From the NCBI GenBank assembly GCA_041685835.1, contig JAWLEX010000023.1:1-34006 (forward strand): DNA of 34,006 bases. Reading direction: 5' to 3'. The DNA comes from JAIPEI01 sp041685835 (GTDB lineage Bacteria; Desulfobacterota; DSM-4660; Desulfatiglandales; HGW-15). Below are positions 14,225 through 21,871 of the stretch, in pieces. Within the stretch, counting starts at the first letter, position 1. Each line of letters begins with the position of its first letter. The translations under genes and the position numbers were made by a program. The notes below the pieces were generated by a model. That model saw nothing but the letters and a program-made list of their open reading frames with translations. It ran no database searches and was not told the origin of the DNA.

Positions 14225-16657
14225 TCAGCCGTTCACAGCGGCAGGTGGATCCACCTCCTGGGATACCGTAGATCCGAGGGCTTCCTCAAGGGCCTCGTCG
14301 ATGAGATCCACCGGCACGAATCGGATGTCCTTGCGCACCTCATCAGGCAGATCGTCCAGGTCCCGCTCGTTACGCCTGGGAAGAATGACCGCCTTGAGTC
14401 CGGCCCGGTGCGCGGCCAGCACCTTCATTTTGATACCGCCCACGGGAAGCACACGGCCTCTCAGGGTAACCTCCCCCGTCATTCCAAGGTCCCCCCGCAC
14501 CGGACGGCCGCTGAACAGGCTTGCCATGGCCAGTACCATGGGAAGCCCGGCCGAAGGGCCGTCCTTGGGGATGGCGCCTGCCGGCACGTGGACATGAACG
14601 TCCGTCTGCTCGAACACAGCCGGGTCCACGTTAAGCTGCACCGCCTTGGACCGCACATAACTCTGTGCTATGCGGGCGCTCTCGCGCATGACTTCGCCGA
14701 GTTGCCCCGTTAGCGTGAGCCGGCCCTTGCCCTTCATGCCCGTGGCCTCAATGAACAGGATATCTCCCCCCACGGCTGTCACGGCAAGACCCGTGGCTAT
14801 CCCCGGGATATCGATCTCCTCTGAAATCTCTGATTCGAAACGCTCCTTCTTCAGGTAGTCTCGCACCAGTTCGGCGGTTACAACGTCATGGTTGAGTGAT
14901 TGACCCGCAACCTTGACCGCGCACTTGCGGCAGACAGCCCCTATCTGGCGTTCCAGGTTCCGCACCCCCGCTTCCCGGGTGTAGTCCCGTATGATTTTCT
15001 GAATGGCCTCATCCGAGAAGGTGAGTTCATCCAATCCAAGTCCGTTGGCCCTGATTTGCCTGGGGGCCAGGTACTTCCGGGCGATATGGAGCTTCTCCAG
15101 CTCGGTGTAGCCCTCCAGATGAAGGGTTTCCATCCGGTCTCTAAGGGGTGCCGGGATGGTCTCGAGCTGGTTGGCCGTGGTGATGAAGATCACATCGCTC
15201 AGGTCGAAGTCCACATCCAGGTAGTGGTCCCGAAAGGCGTGGTTCTGCGCCGGGTCCAGGACCTCGAGAAGCGCGCTGCTCGGATCACCCCGCCAGTCCG
15301 CGCCCACCTTGTCCACCTCGTCGAGCATGAAAACCGGATTTCGTGTCCCGGCTCGCTTGATGGCCTGAATGATCCTTCCCGGCATGGCACCGACATAGGT
15401 ACGGCGGTGCCCTCGAATCTCCGCCTCATCCCGCATTCCGCCAAGGCTCATTCGGGTGAACTTCCGGCCCAGGGCCCTTGCTATGCTCTGGCCCAGGCTG
15501 GTCTTGCCCACGCCCGGAGGGCCCACAAAACACAGGATGGCCCCCTTGGCATCCGACACTCGCCCGTCCTCCGTCGCATCGTCCACCCGATCCAGGCCCC
15601 GGTCCTGCATCAGCTTGCGCACGGCCAGGTACTCGATAATCCGCTCCTTTACATCCTCCAGGTCGTAATGATCCTCGTCCAGGACCTTGCGCGCACCGTT
15701 AATGTCCATCCGGTCCTCGCTGCTCTCCTTCCAGGGAAGATCAAGGATCCAGTCCAGGTATGTCCTGATCACCGAGTACTCAGGAGAATGCGAAGACATG
15801 GAAGCCATGCGCTCGAGCTCCCGCTCAGCCTCCTTTTGCACCTCCTCAGGGAGGTCCGCGTCCTCCAGCTTATGCCGGTAAACCTCCGACTCCGAAGACC
15901 CGGATTCGTCCTCGCCCAATTCCTTCTGAATAGTCTTTAGCTGCTGCCGCAAATAGAACTCCCGCTGGGCTTTGTCCATGGTCTGCTTGGTCTCGGATTC
16001 TATCTTCCTGCCAAGATTGAGCACCTCCTTCTCTCGAGTGAGGTGCCTGATGAGCTTGCGCATCTTTTCGGTTGCAGAACCGGCCTCCAGGACGTCCTGG
16101 GCCTCCTGTACATCAAGACCTGCATTTCCGGCCACCACGTAGATCAGGTTCAGGGGGTCGGTAATCTGGTCCAGAAACGCCGAGATCTCGTCCGGAAGAC
16201 TAGGGGACAGCTTGACCACTTCCTTGGCCAGTTCCCCCAGACTGCGGTGGAGCGCGTCCAGTTCCACCCCTTTGTCCACCCGGTCGGGCATGGGCTCCAC
16301 CTCGGCACGCATGTAAGGCTCTGTCTCCAACCACCGGATAATCTTGATCCGTTCGAGTCCGTGTACCAGGACCTGCAGGGTGTTATCCGAAGTCTTTACC
16401 ACCCTGTCCACCTTGGCAACGGTCCCGACCTCGTAAGTCTGCCCTGGCTGAGGGGTTTCAACAGAGGAATCAGGCATGCCCACCAGCCCCACAAGCTTGT
16501 CGCCGCTGAAGGCGTCCTCAACCAGCTTCACTGATCTGGGGATCCCCACCAACAGGGGGATTACCGAGAGAGGATAGCCCACCATGTTCCGCAAGGGCAG
16601 GACGGGAAGCTCTCCTGGAATATCCACTGTTTTATTTGAATGGCGTTGCTCTTCCAT
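14225..16657 (-). CDS. lon: ATP-dependent protease Lon
   Basis: Lon is a homo-oligomeric cytoplasmic AAA+ protease that degrades misfolded and regulatory proteins. Visible in order are the N-terminal LON substrate domain (ELPVLPLRNMVGYPLSVIPL), a helical linker, Walker A GPPGVGKTS at about 379, Walker B FMLDEVDKVG, and the C-terminal protease domain. The catalytic Ser is near residue 702 (DGPSAG) and the Lys near 743 (GGIKMK). The total of 810 aa is normal for LonA. The start at 16657 (MEEQRHSNK) has a clear AAAGGAGG ten bases upstream. An in-frame ATG at 16741 would add 28 basic residues without family similarity. Nearby J-domain genes give the area a protein-quality-control flavour, but there is no shared operon. 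Confidence 0.96.
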   Translation of the reverse strand: MEEQRHSNKTVDIPGELPVLPLRNMVGYPLSVIPLLVGIPRSVKLVEDAFSGDKLVGLVGMPDSSVETPQPGQTYEVGTVAKVDRVVKTSDNTLQVLVHGLERIKIIRWLETEPYMRAEVEPMPDRVDKGVELDALHRSLGELAKEVVKLSPSLPDEISAFLDQITDPLNLIYVVAGNAGLDVQEAQDVLEAGSATEKMRKLIRHLTREKEVLNLGRKIESETKQTMDKAQREFYLRQQLKTIQKELGEDESGSSESEVYRHKLEDADLPEEVQKEAERELERMASMSSHSPEYSVIRTYLDWILDLPWKESSEDRMDINGARKVLDEDHYDLEDVKERIIEYLAVRKLMQDRGLDRVDDATEDGRVSDAKGAILCFVGPPGVGKTSLGQSIARALGRKFTRMSLGGMRDEAEIRGHRRTYVGAMPGRIIQAIKRAGTRNPVFMLDEVDKVGADWRGDPSSALLEVLDPAQNHAFRDHYLDVDFDLSDVIFITTANQLETIPAPLRDRMETLHLEGYTELEKLHIARKYLAPRQIRANGLGLDELTFSDEAIQKIIRDYTREAGVRNLERQIGAVCRKCAVKVAGQSLNHDVVTAELVRDYLKKERFESEISEEIDIPGIATGLAVTAVGGDILFIEATGMKGKGRLTLTGQLGEVMRESARIAQSYVRSKAVQLNVDPAVFEQTDVHVHVPAGAIPKDGPSAGLPMVLAMASLFSGRPVRGDLGMTGEVTLRGRVLPVGGIKMKVLAAHRAGLKAVILPRRNERDLDDLPDEVRKDIRFVPVDLIDEALEEALGSTVSQEVDPPAAVNG

Positions 16658-16760
16658 CTGTTCTACGCCTCCTTTGACATATGTTTTGGCAAATTCCTGG
16701 CATTTCTTCTGATCTTGCCGTAACCTGACTTTTTTATGCATGTTGAATTACTCATTCTTA

Positions 16761-16788
16761 AAAATAAGAACGTTTGCCCCAATGTAAA
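16761..16788 (-). promoter_or_regulatory. Probable lon promoter
   Basis: On the minus strand, TTTACA (16788-16783), a 16-bp spacer and TATTTT (16766-16761) lie about 100 bp before the lon start. Spacer length and -10 match the proposed dnaJ promoter at 11117-11144. A small inverted repeat (TTCTTA with TAAGAA, 16754-16769) overlaps the -10. No sigma32-type consensus was seen. Confidence 0.4.
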
Positions 16789-17171
16789 GGGTCTGCCCCG
16801 GGTATTGTTTCACCTACGACCTGACACTGATCAGCAGTAAAGCTTAGGGCGATTTTGAAGCGGACACTGTCGCCGGCAGGCCTTTCGAGGATAAAAACCC
16901 ATCGTTTAGAGCGGTCTAATCATCTTGAGAAATTGAATCGGGAATACAAATGGGGTAAAATACGGGCAATGGATATGAGCTGGGGAAAGCCACATCTTCT
17001 CACTGAGACCCGTGATCCGTATGGGTGGCAGTGTTGTTGGACGCGGAGAACACGAAGGAGGCATTGGTAAAATAAAGACCTTATTTGTTTCATTAATTAT
17101 AAAAAAATTATTAAATATTACTATATAATAGCGAATATGTTGACTGTTTAATTGATAGCAGGATTTGCTTA
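16789..17171. other. Intergenic region between lon and the short J-domain gene
   Basis: No gene is seen. The last 90 bases before 17172 are strongly AT-rich and include TATAAT at 17124-17129, a likely promoter zone for the downstream J-domain gene, but without a convincing -35. Confidence 0.35.
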
Positions 17172-17771
17172 ATGTCACAAAAAGACTATTTCCGCATCCT
17201 GGGAATCGCCCGCGACTCAGGCCCTGAAGAGATCAAGAAGGCCTACCGGGAAATGGCTTTCCGCTATCACCCGGATACGGCCGGAGGCGGCCGGGAAACC
17301 GCTGAGCGTTTTCGAGAGATTCGCGAAGCCTACGATGTGCTGAGCGACGGCAACAGCCGGACCCGGCACGAACGGGAACTCGATTCGCAGAACATCCCGG
17401 TCCGCCGTTCCTCACATCAGCCCCGAACTCCCCGCGATTTCGGCACAGGGTGCTTCGTGAATTTTACCCGCGGGGATTTAACTTCCAGGTACGCCTCCCG
17501 GCAGACTGGATTCCCGCATGCCGGGATTTTTGATTGGATAATGAATGGGTTTGCGCCGGGGGAACAAGGCGTGTACGACGTTCCCCTGACTGCGGCCGAG
17601 GCCAGGAACGGCACAGAGCGGGGCCTTCGCATTGATATGCCTTACAAAACCGTCCGTATTACCGTTGAAATCCCTCCCGGAGTTGAAGAAGGCGCCATCC
17701 TGGAGGTAGTGGGACCGCGCACCCGCAAGCTGGGAATTCAGATCTTCCTGCGTGCCACGATCCTCGGGTGA
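17172..17771 (+). CDS. Short J-domain protein with a single DnaJ C-terminal-type domain
   Basis: A 199-residue co-chaperone-like protein. The J domain spans about residues 3-70 (DYFRILGIARDSGPEEIKKA, then HPD in RYHPDTAGGG). A linker without a Gly/Phe repeat or zinc finger follows. The C-terminus resembles one DnaJ substrate-binding beta domain (YDVPLTAAEARNGTERGLRI, ending EIPPGVEEGAILEV). The second C-terminal beta domain and dimerisation tail are missing, so it is about half the size of CbpA. It may be a specialised DnaK partner. ATG 17172 has only a weak GCAGGA site. It lies divergently from lon across an AT-rich gap. Confidence 0.8.
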   Translation: MSQKDYFRILGIARDSGPEEIKKAYREMAFRYHPDTAGGGRETAERFREIREAYDVLSDGNSRTRHERELDSQNIPVRRSSHQPRTPRDFGTGCFVNFTRGDLTSRYASRQTGFPHAGIFDWIMNGFAPGEQGVYDVPLTAAEARNGTERGLRIDMPYKTVRITVEIPPGVEEGAILEVVGPRTRKLGIQIFLRATILG

Positions 17772-17863
17772 TTCTAATCCGCGGCGGTTTTGGGCGGAAT
17801 GCAGCCCGTTTCTTCCTCTGGCGCTATAGGCTGATCCCTCGATTCACGTCTCAGCAGGAAGGG

Positions 17864-18331
17864 CTATTGCACGAGTTGCCACGTGCCGTCGGGGTTTCGG
17901 TAGGCCTTGGCGTGTACGGTTTCACGTCGCCCGTCCACGTACCCGTCGATCTCGACATCCCGGTATACGCGTCCATCGTGCTCGTATGCGGGTTCCGGCG
18001 TAGCCATATACCGGCTTCCAGTGTCGGGGTTGACCCACTCTGTAGTCCTTCCGGACGGCGCCGTCTCGAGCGTGTGGTTCAGGCGCCGTTGATCGTACTT
18101 GTCCCACTCATTCCCGATCAGGTATCCCAGCACTGCACCGAGACCGGCTCCGATGAGAGCGCTCTTCCTCCGGTCTTCCTCAGGGCCGAGCTGGCTTCCC
18201 ACAGCGGCCCCTCCCAGTCCCCCGATGACCGCGCCCTGCTGGGCCTTTCCACCACCACAGCCGGAAAACGCCACCGCCATAAACAGGACGGCGACCACGA
18301 CAGCCATATATTGGTTCCGCCTTATTTTCAT
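17864..18331 (-). CDS. Glycine-zipper lipoprotein
   Basis: A 155-residue predicted lipoprotein. A signal peptide with a basic start ends in the lipobox FSGC, so Cys25 would be lipidated after cleavage. A Gly-rich double segment follows (AVIGGLGGAAVGSQLG and ALIGAGLGAVLGYLIGNE), the glycine-zipper two-helix pattern of SlyB/17-kDa-antigen-like envelope proteins. The C-terminal part (WVNPDTGSRYMATPEPAY, then GRVYRDVEIDG and GTWQLV) resembles the soluble domain often attached to it. It is probably outer-membrane anchored, facing the periplasm. GGAGG precedes ATG 18331. It is convergent with the short J-domain gene. The precise role is unknown. Confidence 0.83.
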   Translation of the reverse strand: MKIRRNQYMAVVVAVLFMAVAFSGCGGGKAQQGAVIGGLGGAAVGSQLGPEEDRRKSALIGAGLGAVLGYLIGNEWDKYDQRRLNHTLETAPSGRTTEWVNPDTGSRYMATPEPAYEHDGRVYRDVEIDGYVDGRRETVHAKAYRNPDGTWQLVQ

Positions 18332-18634
18332 GGTTACCTCCGTTTCAGTGCATCCTTATCTTACCCATATATGTTAAGGGCGCGGGCAATCCCTGTCAAA
18401 CAAAACCGGCCTTACCCATGCGGGCTGCGCTTTCCAAAACCAGCCCCGTAAGCCAGGGGTTCTTCCCATTGTGCAGGGTCAAGACCTCGGCCATTGCCTC
18501 TTCGAGGGCATATTTCCTTCTTAACCCGGAATCGTTGCTTTTGTTCTAATTCGTGCCCATCCATAAATCAAACTCTGGGCACTGGGGAGGACCGGGCTCA
18601 GGGTTTCAATGAAGTGCATTCACATATCGCGCAT
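18332..18634. other. Intergenic region with a weak repeat-B-like patch
   Basis: No gene seen. Positions 18551-18580 (GTGCCCATCCATAAATCAA and on) resemble repeat family B. CCTTA ... TAAGG (18349-18377) forms a small inverted repeat upstream of the lipoprotein gene. Confidence 0.3.
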
Positions 18635-18883
18635 TCAAACTTTGTTGATCAGCTCCTTAAGTTGACCTATATCGACCCCCAGGTTGACACATTGCTTGCC
18701 TTCCATGCATGTATCAGCGTCCTCCTGGTCCAAAAATGTTTTCAGTTTATGCTCTCCCTTTTCAAGGTGCACCACATAGGCATTCTCATTCTCATTGAAA
18801 TCCACTTTCACATCCATTCCACATTCACCGACTTCTGGATAGATGGACTTTATTTTTTGGCAAAGCGCATCTTTATCATACAT
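18635..18883 (-). CDS. Small cysteine-containing hypothetical protein
   Basis: An 82-residue acidic protein with four cysteines: one near the N-terminus (LCQK), one in GECG, and a pair in DTCMEGKQC near the C-terminus. It looks like an alpha/beta protein (DVKVDFNENENAYVVHLEK). I have the impression of similar short proteins in sulfate reducers, but no function is known to me. AAAGGAG precedes ATG 18883 at good spacing. It is the most downstream member of a run of minus-strand redox genes from 21650. The cysteines would suit a thiol or metal role; that is inference. Confidence 0.65.
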   Translation of the reverse strand: MYDKDALCQKIKSIYPEVGECGMDVKVDFNENENAYVVHLEKGEHKLKTFLDQEDADTCMEGKQCVNLGVDIGQLKELINKV

Positions 18884-18886
18884 TTT

Positions 18887-19128
18887 GTTCTCCTTTTTGG
18901 CTTTTGAAAAATAGTCAGATTTTTACGGCCCACCTCGTTTCTGAGTTTCTTCGATAGATCCTTGAGGTGTTCTTTTTCTTCAGAAATAATGTCATCCACA
19001 AAACCCTTCTCCTTATCCTTTTCCAGACGAGAAAAATCTCCTTAATATTATGTTTTTTAATGCCTTTTTTGCCTTCCCATAAAAGGTTATTCCGTTTTTT
19101 CGATTTCAATAGCAATGAGAAAGACTTC
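18887..19128 (-). pseudogene. Frameshifted ferritin-like (rubrerythrin-type) domain gene
   Basis: Three minus-strand frames join into one ferritin-like sequence. EVFLIAIEIEK (first frame) is followed, after a shift in an A6 run (19095-19100), by NGITFYGKAKKALKN. After a second shift near a T5 run (19032-19036) comes EKGFVDDIISEEKEHLKDL. The IEKNGxxFY and EExxH patterns are those of rubrerythrin-like diiron four-helix proteins. One extra A and one fewer T would restore a single frame. No start codon is visible, and the remnant overlaps the FTR stop codon. It may be a decayed gene or a sequence with homopolymer errors. Confidence 0.55.
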
Positions 19129-19462
19129 AGAACATCTTCTCCGGGGGCCTGCGCTCCGGTACATAGGGCCTGTCAAAGCCCCCCTCGTTCCACTCTTTGG
19201 AAACGTAAAGGTTACAGTAGCAGGAGCCGTAATCCTTCACGTCGGCCTCCCGGTACACGCACGGACAGATTATGTCCTTGTCCTTTTCGCGGTCCCCGGA
19301 GGCGAGCCGGCAGGGGCAGGACATGTAACCGTAGCGCTCCCTGTTAACAAGAAGCGCCTCGAGCAGTTCCATTACGCGCACCCTGTCCTCGTTGAAAAAA
19401 TAACCCTTGGGCTCCTGGACCTTTCGAAGCATCTCATAGAATTCTTCTGCATTATTGCTCAT
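19127..19462 (-). CDS. Ferredoxin:thioredoxin reductase catalytic-subunit-like protein
   Basis: This 111-residue protein carries the FTR beta (catalytic) signature: CPC at 49-51, CPC at 66-68 and CYC at 81-83. In the family these cysteines bind a 4Fe-4S cluster next to a redox-active disulfide and turn one-electron ferredoxin reduction into two-electron dithiol reduction. As in many anaerobes, no variable alpha subunit is seen here. Its ATG overlaps the glutaredoxin-like stop by four bases (ATGA), so the two are translationally coupled. The arrangement suggests that it reduces that glutaredoxin. A ferredoxin gene lies 1.1 kb upstream in the same direction. Confidence 0.9.
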   Translation of the reverse strand: MSNNAEEFYEMLRKVQEPKGYFFNEDRVRVMELLEALLVNRERYGYMSCPCRLASGDREKDKDIICPCVYREADVKDYGSCYCNLYVSKEWNEGGFDRPYVPERRPPEKMF

Positions 19463-19722
19463 GTGATTCCCAATGCCTCCTTGATCTCGTCTTCCTTGTA
19501 GCCCACGATGACCACATCGCCGATGATGATCGTGGGAAAAGAGCAGCGGGGGTTAACCTTGCGAACCTCCTCGAGGACGGCCTGGCGCTCCTCGCCTTCG
19601 AGGAGATCCACGTCCGTGAAGTCGTATTGCGCCTCGCATTCGTTAAGCAATTTCTTGGTGGCCTTGCAGTGGCTGCAGGTGCTCAGGGAATACATCTTGA
19701 TATCCAACTGCTGATTTTCCAT
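19459..19722 (-). CDS. Glutaredoxin-like protein
   Basis: An 87-residue thioredoxin-fold protein with the active site CSHC (Cys16 and Cys19), the cis-proline segment CSFPTIIIGD and the C-terminal VVGYKEDEI-type helix. Glutaredoxins of this small class in anaerobes are dithiol carriers that can accept electrons from FTR-type reductases instead of glutathione. The downstream FTR catalytic gene overlaps it by four bases. ATG 19722 follows AGGAGAATTCAC. It is likely part of a thiol-reduction path serving the peroxiredoxin encoded upstream. Confidence 0.9.
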   Translation of the reverse strand: MENQQLDIKMYSLSTCSHCKATKKLLNECEAQYDFTDVDLLEGEERQAVLEEVRKVNPRCSFPTIIIGDVVIVGYKEDEIKEALGIT

Positions 19723-19823
19723 GTGAATTCTCCTTGCCGGAACGGGCTGTGTAGCCGTCCGCGGGTTTCAGGTCAGTCTCGCAACTTCTTGTCCGGCAGG
19801 CGTTCCAGGGACGCCGGGTGCTG

Positions 19824-20537
19824 CTAACGCCCTCCTTGGTCGATGTGTTCCAGCGCCTTTGCAGCGATATCTCGAATGCAAGACAAAGAAAGCACGCCCC
19901 CGAGATCTTCCGTAATCTCGGCATTGTCCCGAAGGAGCAGTTCCAGGGCCGATCGCGCCTCTTCCAGCCCGAGAAGGCCGGCCGCATGCGCGGCCAAGCC
20001 CCTGAGGACCGGATCATCGGCCTTCAGGAACCGGGATAGGCCAGGCCCGGCCGCCCTCAACAGTTCGGGCCGGGCCCGGGCCAGTCGCGCGACACCCCAG
20101 AGAAGGCCCTTCTGCAGGGGCTCATGCTCCAGGTAGTTGGCCTCCTCCCGGGTGTAGGAAGCCAGGATGTTCGTGAACTCCTCTGCCAGACCCTCGTGCC
20201 GGGCCAGGACCTCTCCCATGGCCTCGGGCACGCCCCAGCCGATGCCTCCGGATTCGTCGTTCAGGTTCCACATCATGCGCCTGAGCACCACCCGGGCCTC
20301 TTCCATGTTCTCACGGGCCAGACCGGCGGCAACGGCCCCCATGACGCGAACCGCGGTCCAGTGCACTCGAGGTTCCATGCGATGAAGCGCCCCGAAGAGC
20401 GGGCTCACCAGGGCCCGGGCCGGGATATGGGCCAGCAGATCAAGGGCCTCTGTTTCGTCCCCCGTCTCCAGGGCCCTGAGAACGAGCCCCTTGAGAGCCC
20501 GCCCTCCTTGCCTCTTCCCTTTCGCGTTACCGGTCAT
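19824..20537 (-). CDS. DVU0298-type HEAT-repeat protein
   Basis: A 237-residue, almost entirely helical protein with repeated hydrophobic helix pairs (ALVSPLFGALHRMEPRVHWT, VHWTAVRVMGAVAAGLARE, LRGLAAHAAGLLGLEEARSA), an armadillo/HEAT-like array. The NDESGGIGWGVPEAMGE segment is characteristic of the conserved sulfate-reducer family named after DVU0298; its biochemical function is not established. A start at 20537 overlaps the ferredoxin stop by 11 bases and has GGGAG close by; an upstream in-frame start at 20585 would overlap more. Coupling to ferredoxin suggests a scaffold or redox-related role, by inference only. Confidence 0.78.
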   Translation of the reverse strand: MTGNAKGKRQGGRALKGLVLRALETGDETEALDLLAHIPARALVSPLFGALHRMEPRVHWTAVRVMGAVAAGLARENMEEARVVLRRMMWNLNDESGGIGWGVPEAMGEVLARHEGLAEEFTNILASYTREEANYLEHEPLQKGLLWGVARLARARPELLRAAGPGLSRFLKADDPVLRGLAAHAAGLLGLEEARSALELLLRDNAEITEDLGGVLSLSCIRDIAAKALEHIDQGGR

Positions 20538-20757
20538 GCTCCCACTCGATGCAATCCCGGGGGCAAGTGGCGATGACTTCGTCAACCGCCTCCTCCGGGA
20601 AATCGGGCAGGTCCGCCACCTCGATCCGGCCGGTGTCCGGATTGCGGCGAAACACCCCGGGACAAAGCTCCAGGCACGCCTCGCAGTCCGAGCACCGGGT
20701 GGGATCTAAAGCGGGCCTTCGCCCTGAGACACAGATATGGATTGCCGCTTCTTCCAT
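20527..20757 (-). CDS. 4Fe-4S ferredoxin-like protein
   Basis: A 76-residue protein with one CxxCxxCxxxCP cluster motif (CSDCEACLELCP) and a C-terminal TCPRDCI that supplies a further cysteine, as in single-cluster 4Fe-4S ferredoxins. It would be a cytoplasmic one-electron carrier. Its 5' end overlaps the Cys-rich gene by 52 bases and its 3' end overlaps the DVU0298-type gene, so the three are probably one transcription unit. The start ATG at 20757 has a poor ribosome-binding site, in line with coupling. It is a natural electron donor candidate for the downstream FTR subunit. Confidence 0.85.
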   Translation of the reverse strand: MEEAAIHICVSGRRPALDPTRCSDCEACLELCPGVFRRNPDTGRIEVADLPDFPEEAVDEVIATCPRDCIEWEHDR

Positions 20758-20945
20758 TCAAGATACTCGCCGTAAGTGAATCCCTCGGCCAGGGTCGGCA
20801 CGGCCGGGTGCCCATGCTTCCTGCACAGCCTGCACCTGTCCTCACTGCAACCCTGACACTGGAAACAGTCGGCACACCTTGCCTTTTCAACCGCATCCGC
20901 CGGGGTATCCTCTCCGGCTCCGCAACACCGGGCCCTGCGCTGCAT
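20706..20945 (-). CDS. Cysteine-rich small protein, possible metal or Fe-S binding
   Basis: About 79 residues, with a dense cysteine cluster CADCFQCQGCSEDRCRLCRK plus RCC near the N-terminus. The spacing (CxxCxxCxxC then CxxC) suggests zinc or Fe-S binding. I recognise no named family. The C-terminal tail (LAEGFTYGEYLEWKKRQ) is ordinary soluble sequence. It overlaps the ferredoxin start by 52 bases, which argues for co-expression. An in-frame start at 20966 is also possible; 20945 follows a G-rich stretch. Confidence 0.65.
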   Translation of the reverse strand: MQRRARCCGAGEDTPADAVEKARCADCFQCQGCSEDRCRLCRKHGHPAVPTLAEGFTYGEYLEWKKRQSISVSQGEGPL

Positions 20946-21038
20946 ACTGCTTACCCCCCGCCTCATTCCAGCCTTACCGGTTCGCCGATCGCCGACGACC
21001 TCTCCAATCGAGGGACGGCCTGTGTCCGCATCAACATC

Positions 21039-21650
21039 CTAAAAGGCTTCTTCCACCTTCCAGACCTCCCAGACCCTTCCCACCAGGTCCGGTCCGGGCT
21101 TCAGCGTGGCCCTGCCCGGCCGCCAGCCCGAAGGCGTGGCCTCGGCGCCGCCTGTCTTGCGCACATGCTGGAACGCCTGGATCTGGCGGACCAGCTCGTC
21201 CACGTTCCGCCCCACCGGCGGGGGCAGAATCTCCACGGCCTGCACCACGCCGTCCGGGTCGATGATGAAACGACCGCGCATTTCCACCCCTGCGTTCTCA
21301 TCGTATACACCGTAGACCTTGCCCACCTTGCCGCCGCCGTCAGAAAGCATGGGAAAGGGCGCACCGCCCTCGACCATCTTGGAGAGTTCGTTGTCCTGCC
21401 ACATCTTGTGCACAAAGTGGCTGTCCACACTCATTGAAAGGACCTCTACATCCAGCTTCTGAAGCTCGGGGTATTTCGCCGCAACTGCGGAGATCTCCGT
21501 CGCTCAGACGAACGTGAAGTCACCCGGGTAGAAACAAAGGACCACCCATTTTCCCAGGTAGTCTGAAAGGGACACCTGGCCGAAACCTCCTCCCTGAAAT
21601 GCCGGGCTTTCGAAATCCGGGGCCTTTTGGCCCACCTTCACTCCGCTCAT
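21039..21650 (-). CDS. Probable selenocysteine-containing peroxiredoxin (AhpC/Prx1-type), UGA at codon 49
   Basis: Reading through one in-frame TGA (21506-21504) gives a continuous 203-residue peroxiredoxin. The N-terminal KVGQKAPDF leads to FYPGDFTFV-Sec-ATE, where family members have FYPxDFTFVCPTE, so the UGA stands exactly at the peroxidatic cysteine. Typical segments follow after the UGA (VLSMSVDSHFVHKMW, GRFIIDPDG, and ATPSGWRPG). The resolving cysteine, normally in VCPxxW near the end, is missing. The only remaining Cys is Cys39, so an external reductant would be needed. AGGAGGAG precedes ATG 21650. An alternative in-frame start at 21764 also has AGGAGG and would add 38 residues. A nonsense-mutated gene is the alternative, but the exact position argues against it. 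Confidence 0.87.
21479..21506 (-). promoter_or_regulatory. Sec UGA codon and candidate bacterial SECIS hairpin
   Basis: Seventeen bases after the UGA (21506-21504) comes the hairpin CCGC-AGTT-GCGG (21490-21479, minus strand). Its apical loop has G in its second position. Bacterial SECIS elements have a small loop with an early G about 16-37 nt after the UGA, so this fits. The stem is short, and the neighbouring GGAGATCTCC palindrome could compete. Confidence 0.55.
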
Positions 21651-21788
21651 GATCTCCTCCTCTAGTTTTACGGGGCTGTCTTCAGTCAAGCCGGAGGCCC
21701 CTGGTTCAGGTTCACCCACCATACCGCCGGTGGGTCGTGCACAACCAACTTTGAGCTCCTTCATCTCTTCTTCCTCCTCCCTTTATAG

Positions 21789-21810
21789 AACCCGGCTTTA
21801 CCGCCGGGTT
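21789..21810 (-). other. Hairpin between the RND pump gene and the peroxiredoxin gene
   Basis: AACCCGGC pairs with GCCGGGTT around a 6-nt loop. It lies 62-83 bases after the pump stop and just before the upstream alternative peroxiredoxin start. No U run follows on the minus strand, so it may be a weak terminator, an mRNA boundary or a leader structure. Confidence 0.45.
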
Positions 21811-21871
21811 TCACGCATTCACCGAAGCGGCCCCGGTCGCGGGCCTGCAAACTCCTCCCTCACAAACCATT

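Noticed and set aside
13805..14713. Long plus-strand open frame of about 300 codons
   Set aside because: It runs antisense into lon, has no recognisable domain, and its composition (many Arg, Ser, His) is that of a shadow frame in GC-rich DNA.
18915..19115. Lys/Arg-rich minus-strand open frame of 66 codons
   Set aside because: It is a composite of shifted frames of the ferritin-like remnant and has no start signal of its own.
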